Below, one piece after another: positions 1 through 9,376 of a stretch of 64,000 nt of DNA (the stretch's first letter is position 1; each line of letters opens with the position of its first letter). Position numbers and translations under genes: made by a program. The notes under the pieces are model-generated. The model saw nothing but the letters and a program-made list of their open reading frames with translations. It searched no databases and had not been told where the DNA came from. The DNA lies in the NCBI GenBank assembly GCA_002027195.1, contig MWJO01000004.1:104550-168549 (forward strand). The letters run 5' to 3'. The stretch comes from Streptomyces sp. GKU 895 (lineage in GTDB: Bacteria; Actinomycetota; Actinomycetes; Streptomycetales; Streptomycetaceae).

Positions 1-537
1 GCCGGGTACGCCGACGCCAGCGTCACGCTGCTGCTCGCGCTGTTCGGCGTGGGCGCGACGGTCGGCAACCTGGTCGGCGGACGGCTGGCCGACCACGCGA
101 TGCGGGCGACCCTGTTCGGCGGCCTGGTCTCGCTGGTCGTGGTGCTCGGCGCGTTCCCGCTGCTGATGAGCACGCCGGTGAGTGCGGCCGTGGCGGTCGT
201 CCTGCTCGGCGTCGCGGCCTTCGTGACCGGCTCGCCGCTCCAGCTGATGGTCATGGAGAAGGCCTCCGCGGCCCCCTCACTGGCCTCCTCCGCCAACCAG
301 GCCGCCTTCAACCTGGCGAACGCCGGGGGCGCGTGGATCGGCGGCCTGGCCCTGGCCGCGGGCTTCGGGACCACCTCCCCGGCCCTGGCGGGGGCGGCGC
401 TCGCCGTGCTCGGCCTGGGCGTGGCGGCCACGGCGGCCGCGGTGGACCGCCGTCGCGCGACGGCGCCGGTGCCCGCACGGGAACGCGTCGTCGCGGGGCA
501 CGTACCCGACGGACTGGACGTGAGCCTCAGCCGCTGA
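1..537 (+). CDS. MFS transporter, C-terminal part (truncated by window edge)
   Basis: The reading frame is open from base 1, so only the last ~178 residues are present and the start lies outside the window. The visible part has several alanine/leucine/valine-rich membrane segments, a glycine-rich loop (VGNLVGGRLADHAM) typical of the cytoplasmic loop motif of major facilitator superfamily permeases, and a short charged cytoplasmic tail. This fits the C-terminal six-helix half of a drug-efflux type MFS protein. Substrate cannot be inferred. It converges with nadE. Just after the stop the sequence nearly repeats its own last codons (about 520-537 and 553-571), probably a small local duplication. 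Confidence 0.75.
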   Translation, partial: AGYADASVTLLLALFGVGATVGNLVGGRLADHAMRATLFGGLVSLVVVLGAFPLLMSTPVSAAVAVVLLGVAAFVTGSPLQLMVMEKASAAPSLASSANQAAFNLANAGGAWIGGLALAAGFGTTSPALAGAALAVLGLGVAATAAAVDRRRATAPVPARERVVAGHVPDGLDVSLSR

Positions 538-678
538 GGCCCCGCGCTGGAGACGAGCCTCGGCCGCTGAGACCTTGCGGTGCCGGCCGCGGCTCATCCG
601 TCGTGGCGATACGCGGACGGCACCGCGCCACACCTCCGCGCGCCGACCCACGTCAAGGACGCTGTGTCGTCCCCGCCC

Positions 679-2734
679 TCAGTTCCCCGAAAGCTCCTCG
701 AACCGCTCCAGATCCCGCAGCCACGCCCGTGCCGAACTGTCCGACGGCGCACGCCAGTCGCCGCGCGGCGACAGGGAGCCGCCCGCCGAGACCTTCGGGC
801 CGTTCGGCATCGCCGAGCGCTTGAACTGGGCGAAGCCGAAGTAGCGGCGGCAGAAGACCCCCAGCCACTTGGCGATCTCCGGCAGGTCGTACGCCACCCG
901 CTTGGCCTCCGGGAACCCCGGCGGCCACGCGCCGGCCTCCGCGTCCCGCCAGGCGTGCCAGGCGAGGAAGGCGATCTTCGACGGGCGGAAGCCGTAGCGC
1001 AGGACGTGGAAGAGCGTGAAGTCGTGCAGCGCGTACGGGCCGATCTTCGACTCCGTCGACTGCATCTCCTCGCCCGGTACCAGCTCCGGGCTGATCTCCG
1101 TGTCGAGGATCGCGGTGAGCGTCTTGCCGGTCTCGTCGCCGAACTGGCCGCTGCTGACGACCCACCGGATGAGGTGCTGGATCAGGGTCTTCGGGACGCC
1201 GCCGTTGACGTTGTAGTGGCTCATCTGGTCGCCGACGCCGTACGTCGACCAGCCGAGCGCCAGCTCGGAGAGGTCACCGGTGCCGAGCACGATGCCGCCG
1301 CGCTGGTTGGCCAGCCGGAAGAGGTAGTCGGTGCGCAGGCCCGCCTGGACGTTCTCGAAGGTGACGTCGTACACCGGCTCGCCGGACGCGAACGGGTGCC
1401 CCATCTCCTGGAGCATCAGCCGCGCGGTCGGCGTGATGTCCAGCTCGGCCGCGGTGACGCCGAGGGACCGCATGAGGGCGTGCGCGTTGTCCTTCGTGTG
1501 GTCGCTGGTGGCGAAGCCGGGCAGCGTCCAGGCGAGGATGTCGCTGCGCGGACGCCCGGCGCGGTCCATCGCGCGGGCGGCGACGATGAGCGCGTGGGTG
1601 GAGTCGAGGCCGCCGGAGACACCGATGACGACCTTCGAGCCGCCGATCGAGGCGAGCCGCTGCTGGAGGCCCTGGACCTGGATGTTGTAGGCCTCGAAGC
1701 AGTCCTGGGCGAGCCGGTCCGCGTCGGCCGGCACGAACGGGAAGCGCTCCAGACGCCGCCGCAGCCCCAGGTCGGTCAGCGGCGGGTCCAGCTCGAAGCC
1801 GACCGTGCGGAAGTCGCCGGTGCGCGCCGCGTGGGTACGGCGGTTGTCGTCGAACGTCCCCATCCGCAGCCGCTCCTGCCGCAGCAGGTCGAGGTCGACG
1901 TCGGCGACGGCGTGCTCGTCCCCGAGCGGGAACCGCTCGGTCTCGGCGAGCAGCACGCCGTTCTCGTAGATCATCGTCTGCGTCCCAGGACAGGTCCGTG
2001 GTCGACTCGCCGAGCCCCGCGGCGGCGTAGACGTACGCCGCGAGACAGCGCGAGGACGCCGAACGGCACAGCAGCTTGCGGTCCTCGGCCCGCCCGACCG
2101 TGATCGGGCTGCCGGACAGGTTGACCAGCACGGTCGCCCCGGCGAGGGCCGCCTCCGCGCTCGGCGGCACCGGCACCCACATGTCCTCGCAGATCTCGGC
2201 GTGCAGGACGAGACCGGGCACGTCCGACGCCTCGAAGAGCAGGTCCACGCCGAAAGGAACCCCGACCCCGCCCACCCGGATCGCACCGCCGCGCTCGTCG
2301 GCGCCGTCGCCGATCTGGCGGCGCTCGTAGAACTCGCGGTAGTTCGGCGGGTACGACTTCGGTACGACCCCGAGCACGCGGCCGCGGTGCACGATCACCG
2401 CGCAGTTGTAGACCCGGTTGCGATGCCGCAGCGGCGCCCCGACGACCAGCACCGGCAGGAGCCCCGCGGACCCCTCCACCACGGTCGCGAGCGCCGCCTC
2501 GACCTCGTCGAGCAGCGCGTCCTGGAGCAGCAGATCCTCGATGGAGTACCCGCACAGCACCATCTCGGGAAAGACCGCGACCGCGACCCCTTCGTCCGAG
2601 CAGCGCCGCGCGTGGCGCAGCACCGCCTCGGCGTTGGCGGGTGGATCGGCGATGACGGTGTGGCCCGTACAGGCGGCGACACGCGCGAAGCCGTGCTGGT
2701 AGATCGACCGGAAGTTCAGCGGAGTCGGAGGCAC
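679..2734 (-). CDS. nadE: Glutamine-dependent NAD+ synthetase (frameshifted in this sequence)
   Basis: NadE makes NAD+ from deamido-NAD+ using ATP and glutamine, the last step of NAD biosynthesis in the cytoplasm. The N-terminal nitrilase-type glutaminase domain shows the Glu-Lys-Cys triad in [20 protein letters not shown] and [10 protein letters not shown]. The C-terminal synthetase domain has the ATP pyrophosphatase loop SGGLDS. Combined length is about 685 codons, normal for the actinobacterial two-domain enzyme. The GTG at 2734 is chosen because homology begins there ([16 protein letters not shown]). The protein changes frame at about 1981: the expected D-G-Q-T-M is encoded as GAC-G-CAG-ACG-ATG, a net loss of two bases in a likely GGCC context. 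NadE is normally essential, so a sequence error is more likely than a null allele. Confidence 0.9.
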
Positions 2735-2773
2735 GGCGTCCAGTGTAATCCGTTTAATCGTCAGAGCGACGCG

Positions 2774-2807
2774 ATGGGGCGCGGGACGAGATCGTCCCGC
2801 GCCCCAT
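2774..2807. terminator. Hairpin terminator after the S53 peptidase gene
   Basis: A perfect 15-bp GC-rich inverted repeat (2774-2788 with 2793-2807) with a 4-base loop lies just downstream of the peptidase stop codon and 40 bases upstream of the nadE start. It probably ends peptidase transcription. Confidence 0.7.
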
Positions 2808-2822
2808 GGGCTGCTGTGCCGG

Positions 2823-4769
2823 TCAGTGCAGCTTGTACGACTCCACATAGCCGTTCGCGGGCGTACCCACGCCGGTGACGGGGTCGTACCCCTTCACCGC
2901 GGCCAGCGAGCTGTCCTTGCCCAGCGACCGCACGGACGTCGCCAGACCGTCCGTCGCGTCAACGCCGTTCACGAAGTCGACGCGCGCCACCGCGAGCTCC
3001 GAACCCGTCGGGGTGTCGGTGACGTCGTGGTAGACCTTCGACCCGTACTTGGCGTAGATCGACGGGTTGGCGAAGCCGATCGCCTTGCCGCCGCGCGCCT
3101 CGGTGGCGAGCGCCTGCACGGCCGCGATGACCGGAGCCGCCAGCGAGGTGCCGCCGATCCGGTACTCGCTGTACTTCTCCGAACCGTCCGGGAAGGTCTG
3201 CGTCTGGCCGACCTTGAAACCGGTGTTCGGGTCGGCGATCGCGGAGATGTCCGGGACCACGCGGTTGCCGGTCGCGTTGTTGGCCTTCGCCAGCGCGTCC
3301 GGGACGACACCCTTCTGGTAGAAGGGCTCGGCGACCGTCTTGCTGGTGCCGCCGCCCGCACCCGAGGTGAACGCGCCGGGGAAGTTGGTCCAGCTCTTGC
3401 CGTCCGCGGACAGCGTGGCCTTCTCGGTGCCCCAGCCGGTCTCCCACAGGTACTTGTCGCCCTTGCCGACCGCCAGCGAGGTACCGCCGACCGCCGTCAC
3501 CCACGCCGAGTTGGCCGGGGTGTCGACCTGCTTCGTCTGGGTGTGGGCGACCTCGTCGCCGTTGTCACCGGAGGAGAAGTAGAAGCCGATGCCCTCGACC
3601 GCGCCGAACTGGAAGACCTGGTCGTAGGCGGCCGCGAGGTCCGGCGTCTGGTTGGCCTCGATGTCGCCCCACGAGTTGGAGACGATGTCGGCGAGGTGCT
3701 TGTCGACGACCTTGCTGAGCGCGTCCAGCAGGTCGTCGTCCATGCAGGACGCGCCGCCCACGTACGTGACCTGCGCGTCCGGCGCGACCGCGTGCACGGC
3801 CTCGACGTCGAGGGTCTCCTCGCCGTACCAGCCGGAGGCGTCGCACTCGTCGGGGCCCGTGTACCGGTAGTTCTTGGGCAGCACCTGCTTCAACTGGCCG
3901 GTCTTCCAGGCCGCGTCGCCGTGCTTCTTCGCGTAGGTGGCCGCGTCGTAGGCGATGGTCGGCGAGGCGAACGCGTCCGTGATGGCGACGCGCACCTTCT
4001 TGCCCGTGTACGTGCCGGCACCGTAGGCGGCACGCAGCTGCTTGCCGGTGTACCCCTTGACGGCGTACGGGATCTTCGTGCCGTACGCGTCCGGCAGCGT
4101 GGTCGCGATGTTGGAGCCGTAGTACGAGGAGAACGGCCCGGAGTTCTTGAACACGGCGCCGGGACCCGGCAGCTGGTCGGCCTTGGTCGCCTTGTGCGGA
4201 GCGTTGTCCAGGCCGGTGACGGTCAGGACGGCGCCGTTCAGGCTCTCCGGCGCGGACGCCGTCTTCGACGGCGCGCGGTAAGTCTTCGTGCCCTTGGCGT
4301 AGTTGTGCAGCTGGGTGCCGAACGCCTTCTCGGCGGCGGCCACGTCACCGGTGACGGAGACGTAGTGCTGCGTGACGCCGGTGACCTTCAGACCGGCCGC
4401 CGTCAGCCACGACTTGACGGCGGCGACCTGGGCCTTCGTCGCGCCGAAGCGGGACTGCGCCTGCCCGGCGCTCAGATACTTGCCGTACGACGCCGAGGCC
4501 GGGTCGGAGACGGACTTCGCGTACGCGGCGAGGCCCGCCGCGTCCTTGCCCGCCAGATAGACGCGGGCCGAGACCCGCGAACTGTCGGCGGTGGCGCCCT
4601 TGTCGGCCTTCGCGGTGGCCCACGCGGGCTTGGTCCCGGCCAGCGTGTCACGGGCCGGGGAGTCCGAGGCGTGCGCCGCGGGTATGCCGAGCGCCAGCGC
4701 GCCGGCGATCATGGGCAGTGTCGCTGCCATGCTCACTCCGGCGCGCGTTCTGGCGCGGTTGGATCTCAT
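2823..4769 (-). CDS. Secreted S53 family (sedolisin/kumamolisin) serine-carboxyl peptidase
   Basis: A 648-residue preproprotein. A twin-basic N terminus and hydrophobic segment ending near AAHASDS form a signal peptide. Residues ~50-190 match the Pro-kumamolisin activation domain (SASYGKYLSAGQAQSRFG). The catalytic domain follows: the Glu/Asp pair lies in GEETLDVEAVHAVAPDA and the nucleophilic Ser in GGTSLAAPVIAA. The C terminus carries the calcium-site region (DFVNGVDATDG, YDPVTGVGTP). S53 enzymes are subtilisin-fold endopeptidases, usually active at low pH after self-removal of the propeptide. It is monocistronic, followed by a hairpin at 2774-2807. The length is complete and no residue is obviously missing. 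Substrate is unknown; nutrient scavenging is likely. Confidence 0.9.
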   Translation of the reverse strand: MRSNRARTRAGVSMAATLPMIAGALALGIPAAHASDSPARDTLAGTKPAWATAKADKGATADSSRVSARVYLAGKDAAGLAAYAKSVSDPASASYGKYLSAGQAQSRFGATKAQVAAVKSWLTAAGLKVTGVTQHYVSVTGDVAAAEKAFGTQLHNYAKGTKTYRAPSKTASAPESLNGAVLTVTGLDNAPHKATKADQLPGPGAVFKNSGPFSSYYGSNIATTLPDAYGTKIPYAVKGYTGKQLRAAYGAGTYTGKKVRVAITDAFASPTIAYDAATYAKKHGDAAWKTGQLKQVLPKNYRYTGPDECDASGWYGEETLDVEAVHAVAPDAQVTYVGGASCMDDDLLDALSKVVDKHLADIVSNSWGDIEANQTPDLAAAYDQVFQFGAVEGIGFYFSSGDNGDEVAHTQTKQVDTPANSAWVTAVGGTSLAVGKGDKYLWETGWGTEKATLSADGKSWTNFPGAFTSGAGGGTSKTVAEPFYQKGVVPDALAKANNATGNRVVPDISAIADPNTGFKVGQTQTFPDGSEKYSEYRIGGTSLAAPVIAAVQALATEARGGKAIGFANPSIYAKYGSKVYHDVTDTPTGSELAVARVDFVNGVDATDGLATSVRSLGKDSSLAAVKGYDPVTGVGTPANGYVESYKLH

Positions 4770-4963
4770 GGAACCCCCTGGTTGCGGTTCGTCGCGAGTG
4801 GATCACTCGCCGGGGCAACTCTTTCGGCGAACCGTTCATGCCAGGGGAATACGAAACCCAAGAAGAACCCAATTAACCTAATGCCAAGGCCATTTGAGCG
4901 TTAACGGGCTATGAGGACCGAGGGGAAACCCTCTATGGACCGTCGCGGTTCCCCTGAGACCCC

Positions 4964-5583
4964 CTAGGAACGCGGCTTCGCGCCCCGCTCCTTGAGCATG
5001 TCCGTCATGAGATCGATCTCGGACTCCTGCGCGTTCACCATGCCCTGCGCGATGTCCTTCTCCACCTTCACCGTGCAGCGCGCGACACAGCCCTCGGCCA
5101 TGTGGATGCCGCCCTTGTGATGGTCGGTCATCAGCTGCAGATAGAAGATCTCGGCCTGCTTGCCGCTGAGGGTGCCGAGTTTCTTCAGCTCGGTGTTGGT
5201 CGCCATGCCCGGCATCAGCGCGCCGTCCTTGCCGTCCGCCATGCCGCCCATGTCCATCCAGGTCATCGGCGGGTCCGAGGACACCTTCGGCAGCCCCCAC
5301 AGATCGAGCCAGCCCAGCAGCATGCCGCGCTGGTTGGCCTGCGTCTGCGCGATGTCGAAGGCGAGCCGGCGCACCTCCTCGTCCTTGGTGCGGTCGCGCA
5401 CGATGAACGACATCTCCACCGCCTGCTGGTGGTGCACCGCCATGTCCCGCGCGAAGCCCGCGTCCGCGGAGTCGGCGGTGGGCGTGGCCGCGGCGTCGTC
5501 GCCGTCCGCGACCGCGTAGGTGACCGCGCGGCCGCGACGAGCACGGCCGCCGCGGTCCCCGCGATCCAGCCGACCTGCCTCAC
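4964..5583 (-). CDS. DUF305 (ferritin-like) exported protein (frameshifted in this sequence)
   Basis: The conserved part starts near SADAGFARDMAVHHQQAVEM and has the paired His-rich motifs of DUF305 (MAVHHQQAVEMS and MTDHHKGGIHMAEG), a helical family often found beside copper or redox proteins. The natural start is the GTG at 5583, which overlaps the TGA of the upstream DUF3105 gene and encodes a hydrophobic signal anchor (RQVGWIAGTAAAVLVAA). This N terminus and the body are in different frames. The junction is at about 5530, where one G appears to be missing from GCCGGCGCG. With the correction the protein is about 206 residues. Translational coupling with DUF3105 suggests a joint envelope role, but the function is unknown. 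Confidence 0.8.
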
Positions 5584-6242
5584 TGCGCCTTACCGCCCGT
5601 GCAGACCGCGCCCTTCTCGGGCGTCTGCTCACCCTGGACGTACTTCTCGAAGAACTTCGCCACGTTCGGGTCGTCAGCGCCGGTCACCGTCCGCTGGTGG
5701 CCCCACGCCGTCAGCATGATCGGGGCGGCCTGGCCCTCGTACGGGCTCATCAGCGTGTACGGCGTCGCCTTCACCTTCGCCGCGAGCTTGTCCACGTCGG
5801 ACTTCTCGGCCTTGTCGGTGTACGTCACCCAGACCGCGCCGTGCTCCAGCGAGTGCACCGCGTTCATGTCGTCGAGCGGCTTGGTGTAGACGTCGCCGTT
5901 GCAGTTCTGCCAGACCGCGTTGTGGTCACCGCCGGCCGGGGGCGTCATCGGGTACTTCACCCGCTTGGTGACGTGCGTCTGGCTCAGCTTCGCCGACCAC
6001 GTCTTCACGCCGTCCTTGCCGGTGGTCCAGTGGCCCGGGTTCTTCGAGTCGGAGGCGGTGCTGCTGTCGTCGTCCCGCGACTGCACGATGACGACGGCGC
6101 CGACGACGAGAGCGGCCACGACCGCGACGCTCGCCCCGATCGTGAGGATCCGGTTGCGGCGCTCGCGAGCCTGCTCGGCACGCCGCATCTCGGCTATGCG
6201 CGCCTGCCGCGCGGCGGATTCCTTCTTCTTGGCGGAGCCCAT
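5580..6242 (-). CDS. DUF3105 membrane-anchored protein
   Basis: A 220-residue protein. The ATG at 6242 is preferred over upstream in-frame codons because it has a GAAGGA ribosome site nine bases upstream and begins the recognisable sequence MGSAKKKESAARQAR. A basic, helical cytoplasmic stretch (~1-35) is followed by one membrane segment (RILTIGASVAVVAALVVGAV) and an extracytoplasmic DUF3105 domain with H..Y...PPAGG.H motifs, VHSLEHGAVWVTY and TAWGHQ. Two cysteines (WQNCNGD and AVCTGG) could form a disulfide. The stop overlaps the GTG start of the DUF305 gene, so the two form an operon. Function is unknown; the pair is common in actinobacteria. Confidence 0.85.
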   Translation of the reverse strand: MGSAKKKESAARQARIAEMRRAEQARERRNRILTIGASVAVVAALVVGAVVIVQSRDDDSSTASDSKNPGHWTTGKDGVKTWSAKLSQTHVTKRVKYPMTPPAGGDHNAVWQNCNGDVYTKPLDDMNAVHSLEHGAVWVTYTDKAEKSDVDKLAAKVKATPYTLMSPYEGQAAPIMLTAWGHQRTVTGADDPNVAKFFEKYVQGEQTPEKGAVCTGGKAQ

Positions 6243-6590
6243 GGGGTTGTGTCCTTCAGGGGAAAGGGGGCCGGTCGGGTCCGCTGATCGTAATGGGGAA
6301 GGCGTGGTCTCTCGTAGGGCGGGCACAGGAATGGCCGAAGACCGGGTTCCGCCGGCGACCGGGGCGTGCCGGCTCACAGCACGCCCGGCATTACGTATAC
6401 GGGTCCGAGCAGGCAAGATGGGCGGCAGAACAGTACACCTGTCGGACGTGAGGCGTTCAACCGGGCGTCGGCCTGCCGATCATGGTCCGCAACACGGATG
6501 AAATGGTGTTGTGGTGGGATGCTCAGGTGCCCGACCGTCTCTCGCGGGACCGGAGGCAGGCGGCCTGACCAGCAAGGATGGGGAAGCTAG
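6243..6590. other. Intergenic region between DUF3105 and glnA2
   Basis: A 348-base divergent promoter region for the DUF3105-DUF305 operon (minus) and glnA2 (plus). I see a GGGGAAG ribosome site before glnA2 at about 6578-6584 but no convincing coding sequence. No clear GTNAC-N6-GAAAC GlnR box was recognised by eye. Confidence 0.5.
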
Positions 6591-7952
6591 ATGGACAAGC
6601 AGCAGGAGTTCGTGCTCCGGACGTTGGAGGAGCGCGACATCCGGTTCGTACGCCTGTGGTTCACGGACGTGCTGGGCTTCCTCAAGTCCGTCGCCGTGGC
6701 TCCGGCCGAGCTGGAGCAGGCCTTCGACGAGGGCATCGGCTTCGACGGCTCCGCGATCGAGGGCTTCGCCCGGGTCTACGAGTCCGACATGATCGCCAAG
6801 CCGGACCCGTCGACGTTCCAGATCCTGCCCTGGCGCGCCGAGGCCCCCGGCACGGCCCGGATGTTCTGCGACATCCTGATGCCGGACGGCTCCCCGTCCT
6901 TCGCCGACCCGCGCTACGTCCTCAAGCGCGCCCTGGCCCGCACCTCCGACCTGGGCTTCACGTTCTACACCCACCCCGAGATCGAGTTCTTCCTCCTGAA
7001 GGACAAGCCCCTCGACGGCTCGCGCCCCACCCCGGCCGACAACTCCGGCTACTTCGACCACACCCCGCAGAACATCGGCATGGACTTCCGCCGCCAGGCG
7101 ATCACCATGCTGGAGTCGATGGGCATCTCGGTCGAGTTCTCCCACCACGAGGGCGCCCCGGGCCAGCAGGAGATCGACCTGCGGTACGCGGACGCGCTCT
7201 CCACGGCGGACAACATCATGACGTTCCGCCTGGTCATGAAGCAGGTGGCGCTGGAGCAGGGCGTCCAGGCGACGTTCATGCCGAAGCCGTTCTCGGAGCA
7301 CCCGGGCAGCGGCATGCACACCCACCTCTCCCTCTTCGAGGGCGACCGCAACGCGTTCTACGAGTCGGGCGCCGAGTACCAGCTCTCCAAGGTCGGCCGC
7401 TCCTTCATCGCGGGCCTGCTGAAGCACTCCGCCGAGATCTCCGCGGTCACCAACCAGTGGGTGAACTCGTACAAGCGCATCTGGGGCGGCTCCGAGCGCA
7501 CGGCGGGCGCCGGCGGTGAGGCCCCCTCGTACATCTGCTGGGGCCACAACAACCGCAGCGCCCTGGTCCGCGTCCCGATGTACAAGCCCGGCAAGACCGG
7601 CTCGGCCCGTATCGAGGTCCGCTCGATCGACTCCGGCGCCAACCCGTACCTGGCCTACGCCGTCCTGCTGGCGGCCGGCCTCAAGGGCATCGAGGAGGGC
7701 TACGAGCTCCCGCCGGGCGCCGAGGACGACGTCTGGGCGCTCTCGGACGCCGAGCGCCGCGCGATGGGCATCGAGCCCCTCCCGCAGAACCTCGGCGAGG
7801 CCCTGACCCTGATGGAGCGCAGCGACCTGGTCGCCGAGACCCTCGGCGAGCACGTCTTCGACTTCTTCCTCCGGAACAAGCGCCAGGAGTGGGAGGAGTA
7901 CCGCTCCGAGGTCACCGCGTTCGAGCTGCGGAAGAACCTGCCGGTGCTGTAG
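6591..7952 (+). CDS. glnA2: Glutamine synthetase-like protein GlnA2 (gamma-glutamyl ligase)
   Basis: A 453-residue GS type I-fold protein. The N-terminal beta-grasp domain covers roughly residues 1-105 (GIGFDGSAIEGF). The catalytic domain has the metal and ATP motifs HPEIEFFL, GSGMHTHLSLF, NNRSALVRVP and SARIEVRSID. The usual adenylylation sequence of GlnA (NLYDLPPEE type) is replaced by EGYELPPGAEDD, so GlnE control is doubtful. The sequence matches the streptomycete GlnA2 lineage (SCO2241), reported to glutamylate polyamines rather than make glutamine. That assignment is family knowledge, not visible here. The last 78 bases are the core attachment site of the AICE that follows, and the C terminus is restored intact. 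Confidence 0.9.
   Translation: MDKQQEFVLRTLEERDIRFVRLWFTDVLGFLKSVAVAPAELEQAFDEGIGFDGSAIEGFARVYESDMIAKPDPSTFQILPWRAEAPGTARMFCDILMPDGSPSFADPRYVLKRALARTSDLGFTFYTHPEIEFFLLKDKPLDGSRPTPADNSGYFDHTPQNIGMDFRRQAITMLESMGISVEFSHHEGAPGQQEIDLRYADALSTADNIMTFRLVMKQVALEQGVQATFMPKPFSEHPGSGMHTHLSLFEGDRNAFYESGAEYQLSKVGRSFIAGLLKHSAEISAVTNQWVNSYKRIWGGSERTAGAGGEAPSYICWGHNNRSALVRVPMYKPGKTGSARIEVRSIDSGANPYLAYAVLLAAGLKGIEEGYELPPGAEDDVWALSDAERRAMGIEPLPQNLGEALTLMERSDLVAETLGEHVFDFFLRNKRQEWEEYRSEVTAFELRKNLPVL
7875..7952 (+). repeat. attL core: 78-bp direct repeat, end of the functional glnA2
   Basis: These 78 bases, ending at the glnA2 stop codon, are identical to 25151-25228. The flanks diverge at 7953 (A versus G). Upstream, CTCCGG here corresponds to CTGCGC in the other copy, which keeps the residues Leu-Arg. 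This is the integrase-side junction, since int ends 75 bases away. Confidence 0.93.
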
Positions 7953-7987
7953 ACGCAGGTCAGAGCGAGTTTCCCGCTCTTTTGGCG

Positions 7988-8022
7988 GATGGGGCCGACG
8001 GTCGCGGACCGTCGGCCCCATC
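7988..8022. terminator. Bidirectional hairpin terminator between glnA2 and int
   Basis: A perfect 16-bp stem (7988-8003 with 8007-8022) with a 3-base loop lies just inside the left end of the element. It is placed to stop both glnA2 transcripts and the convergent int transcript. The element thus appears to supply a terminator for its target gene. Confidence 0.75.
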
Positions 8023-8027
8023 GCGTC

Positions 8028-9296
8028 TCACTGACCCTGGGCCGTCTCTGGGCCGTCAGGCCTCGAATCGGTGCCCTCGTACAGGCCGTCCACGGCCTTC
8101 CGGGCCCGTGCGTCGCTGCTGGGCATGAGGTGCGTGTACACGCGGAGCGTGAACCCCGGATCGTTGTGTCCGAGGTAGTTGCTCAGCGCCTTGACGTTCT
8201 CGCCAGCATCCAGCAGGACCGAGGCATAGAAGTGCCTCAGGGCGTGCATGCCGTGTTCTCGGGCTGCCTGGTGGCGCTCACCCGGTTTCGGGGCGGGGAT
8301 GACTCCAGCCGTGACGAGAGCGGGCTTCCAAGCGCGGTCGTTGAAGTCCGTACGTCGAATCGCGCCTTTCCCATCGAGCCGGGTGAACAGCAGCCGCTTG
8401 GTGACGGACGGGCCGCCCACTCGGAGCCAGGGCAAGGTGATCTCTACTGGAGGGAACGCCTCCATGTGCTGCTTGAGGACGTGCGCCACACGATCCGGCA
8501 AGGGGACGTCACGAAGCTTGTTGCGCTTCGGTGGGGCGAATACGAGACCCTCCTTCGTCACCTTCACCTGGTTCACGATGTGCAGCCATCCGGTGTCGAA
8601 GCTGACCTCATCGACGGGCAACCCGAAGATCTCCCCTTGCCGGAGTCCGCATCCGCCTCCGAGGTCGACCGCCGCGCGGAATCGCTCGGGCAATGCTGCC
8701 CGCACGGCGAAGACACGCTCTGCGCTCCATGGCACGACCCGTCCGCTTCCTGGTGCCGGTGGACGCACGGACTGTGCGTGACAGGGGTTCTTCGATAGGT
8801 GGCCGTCGTCAACGGCCGCGTTGAAGATCGTCGCCACGCCGTTGTAAATCACGCGTCGGTACGACGACGCTTGTACGGACTGTTCCAAAGTGCTGAGCCA
8901 GTCCCGAATGTTTTCCGGCTTGAAGGAGCCGAGGGGGCGTGATCCCAGATAGGGAATCGCGTGGCCGCGGATCGCGGATTCCACGGACTCGCGCGTGGTC
9001 ATGTCGGTGGTCTGCGTGCTCAGCCACTTTTCGGCGTACTGCCCGAACGTCACTCGGCTTGCGGCGGGGTCCACGTACTGACCGCGAGACATGTCCGCCT
9101 CGATGTGGGCGAGCCACTGGTCAGCCAGCCGCTTCTGTCCGTCAGGGAACGACTTGCTTTTCTCGGTCCCGTCCGGACCGATGTAGCGGGCTCGGTAGCG
9201 GAGGCCTGTCCCGTAGCGGTCGGTTCGCACACGACGGGGCTTGCCGTTGGAGTCGGATTCGGTCTTGTACCAGCGGTCTTGGATGTGGCCAGCCAT
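8028..9296 (-). CDS. int: Tyrosine recombinase integrase of the AICE
   Basis: A 422-residue site-specific recombinase that integrates and, with Xis, excises the element. The ATG at 9296 starts the typical AICE integrase N terminus (MAGHIQDRWYKTES). It contains an arm-binding region, a SAM-like core-binding domain (~80-180) and a catalytic domain with Arg in GGCGLRQGEIFGL (about residue 219), His-x-x-Arg in HALRHFYASVLL, and the nucleophilic Tyr in GFTLRVYTHLM. All catalytic residues seen are intact. It reads toward attL, the normal arrangement. A long hairpin (9322-9358) lies in its leader and may limit expression from the xis transcript. Confidence 0.95.
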   Translation of the reverse strand: MAGHIQDRWYKTESDSNGKPRRVRTDRYGTGLRYRARYIGPDGTEKSKSFPDGQKRLADQWLAHIEADMSRGQYVDPAASRVTFGQYAEKWLSTQTTDMTTRESVESAIRGHAIPYLGSRPLGSFKPENIRDWLSTLEQSVQASSYRRVIYNGVATIFNAAVDDGHLSKNPCHAQSVRPPAPGSGRVVPWSAERVFAVRAALPERFRAAVDLGGGCGLRQGEIFGLPVDEVSFDTGWLHIVNQVKVTKEGLVFAPPKRNKLRDVPLPDRVAHVLKQHMEAFPPVEITLPWLRVGGPSVTKRLLFTRLDGKGAIRRTDFNDRAWKPALVTAGVIPAPKPGERHQAAREHGMHALRHFYASVLLDAGENVKALSNYLGHNDPGFTLRVYTHLMPSSDARARKAVDGLYEGTDSRPDGPETAQGQ

Positions 9297-9321
9297 GCGG
9301 CGGCGGTCCTCTCTCGACAAA

Positions 9322-9358
9322 CAGCAGGGAGAGCCGTCGGTGACGGCTCTCCCTGCTG
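9322..9358. terminator. 17-bp hairpin between xis and int
   Basis: A perfect inverted repeat, 9322-9338 with 9342-9358, has a 3-base loop. It lies after the xis stop and before the int start on the minus strand. It could terminate or attenuate transcription from the replication/xis genes into int, or act as a processing signal. Confidence 0.65.
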
Positions 9359-9376
9359 CCTCTGGCGGGTGTTCAG

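Noticed and set aside
520..575. Near-repeat of the MFS gene end as a possible attachment site
   Set aside because: Only about 17 bases with mismatches, in tandem, with no recombinase nearby; most likely a local duplication.
580..2103. Long plus-strand open frame opposite nadE
   Set aside because: Arg/Gly/Glu/Val-rich translation without any domain; it is the GC-bias shadow of nadE on the other strand.
4915..4960. Possible terminator after the DUF305 gene
   Set aside because: The inverted repeat is short and bulged and no T-rich tail follows on the minus strand; support is too weak.
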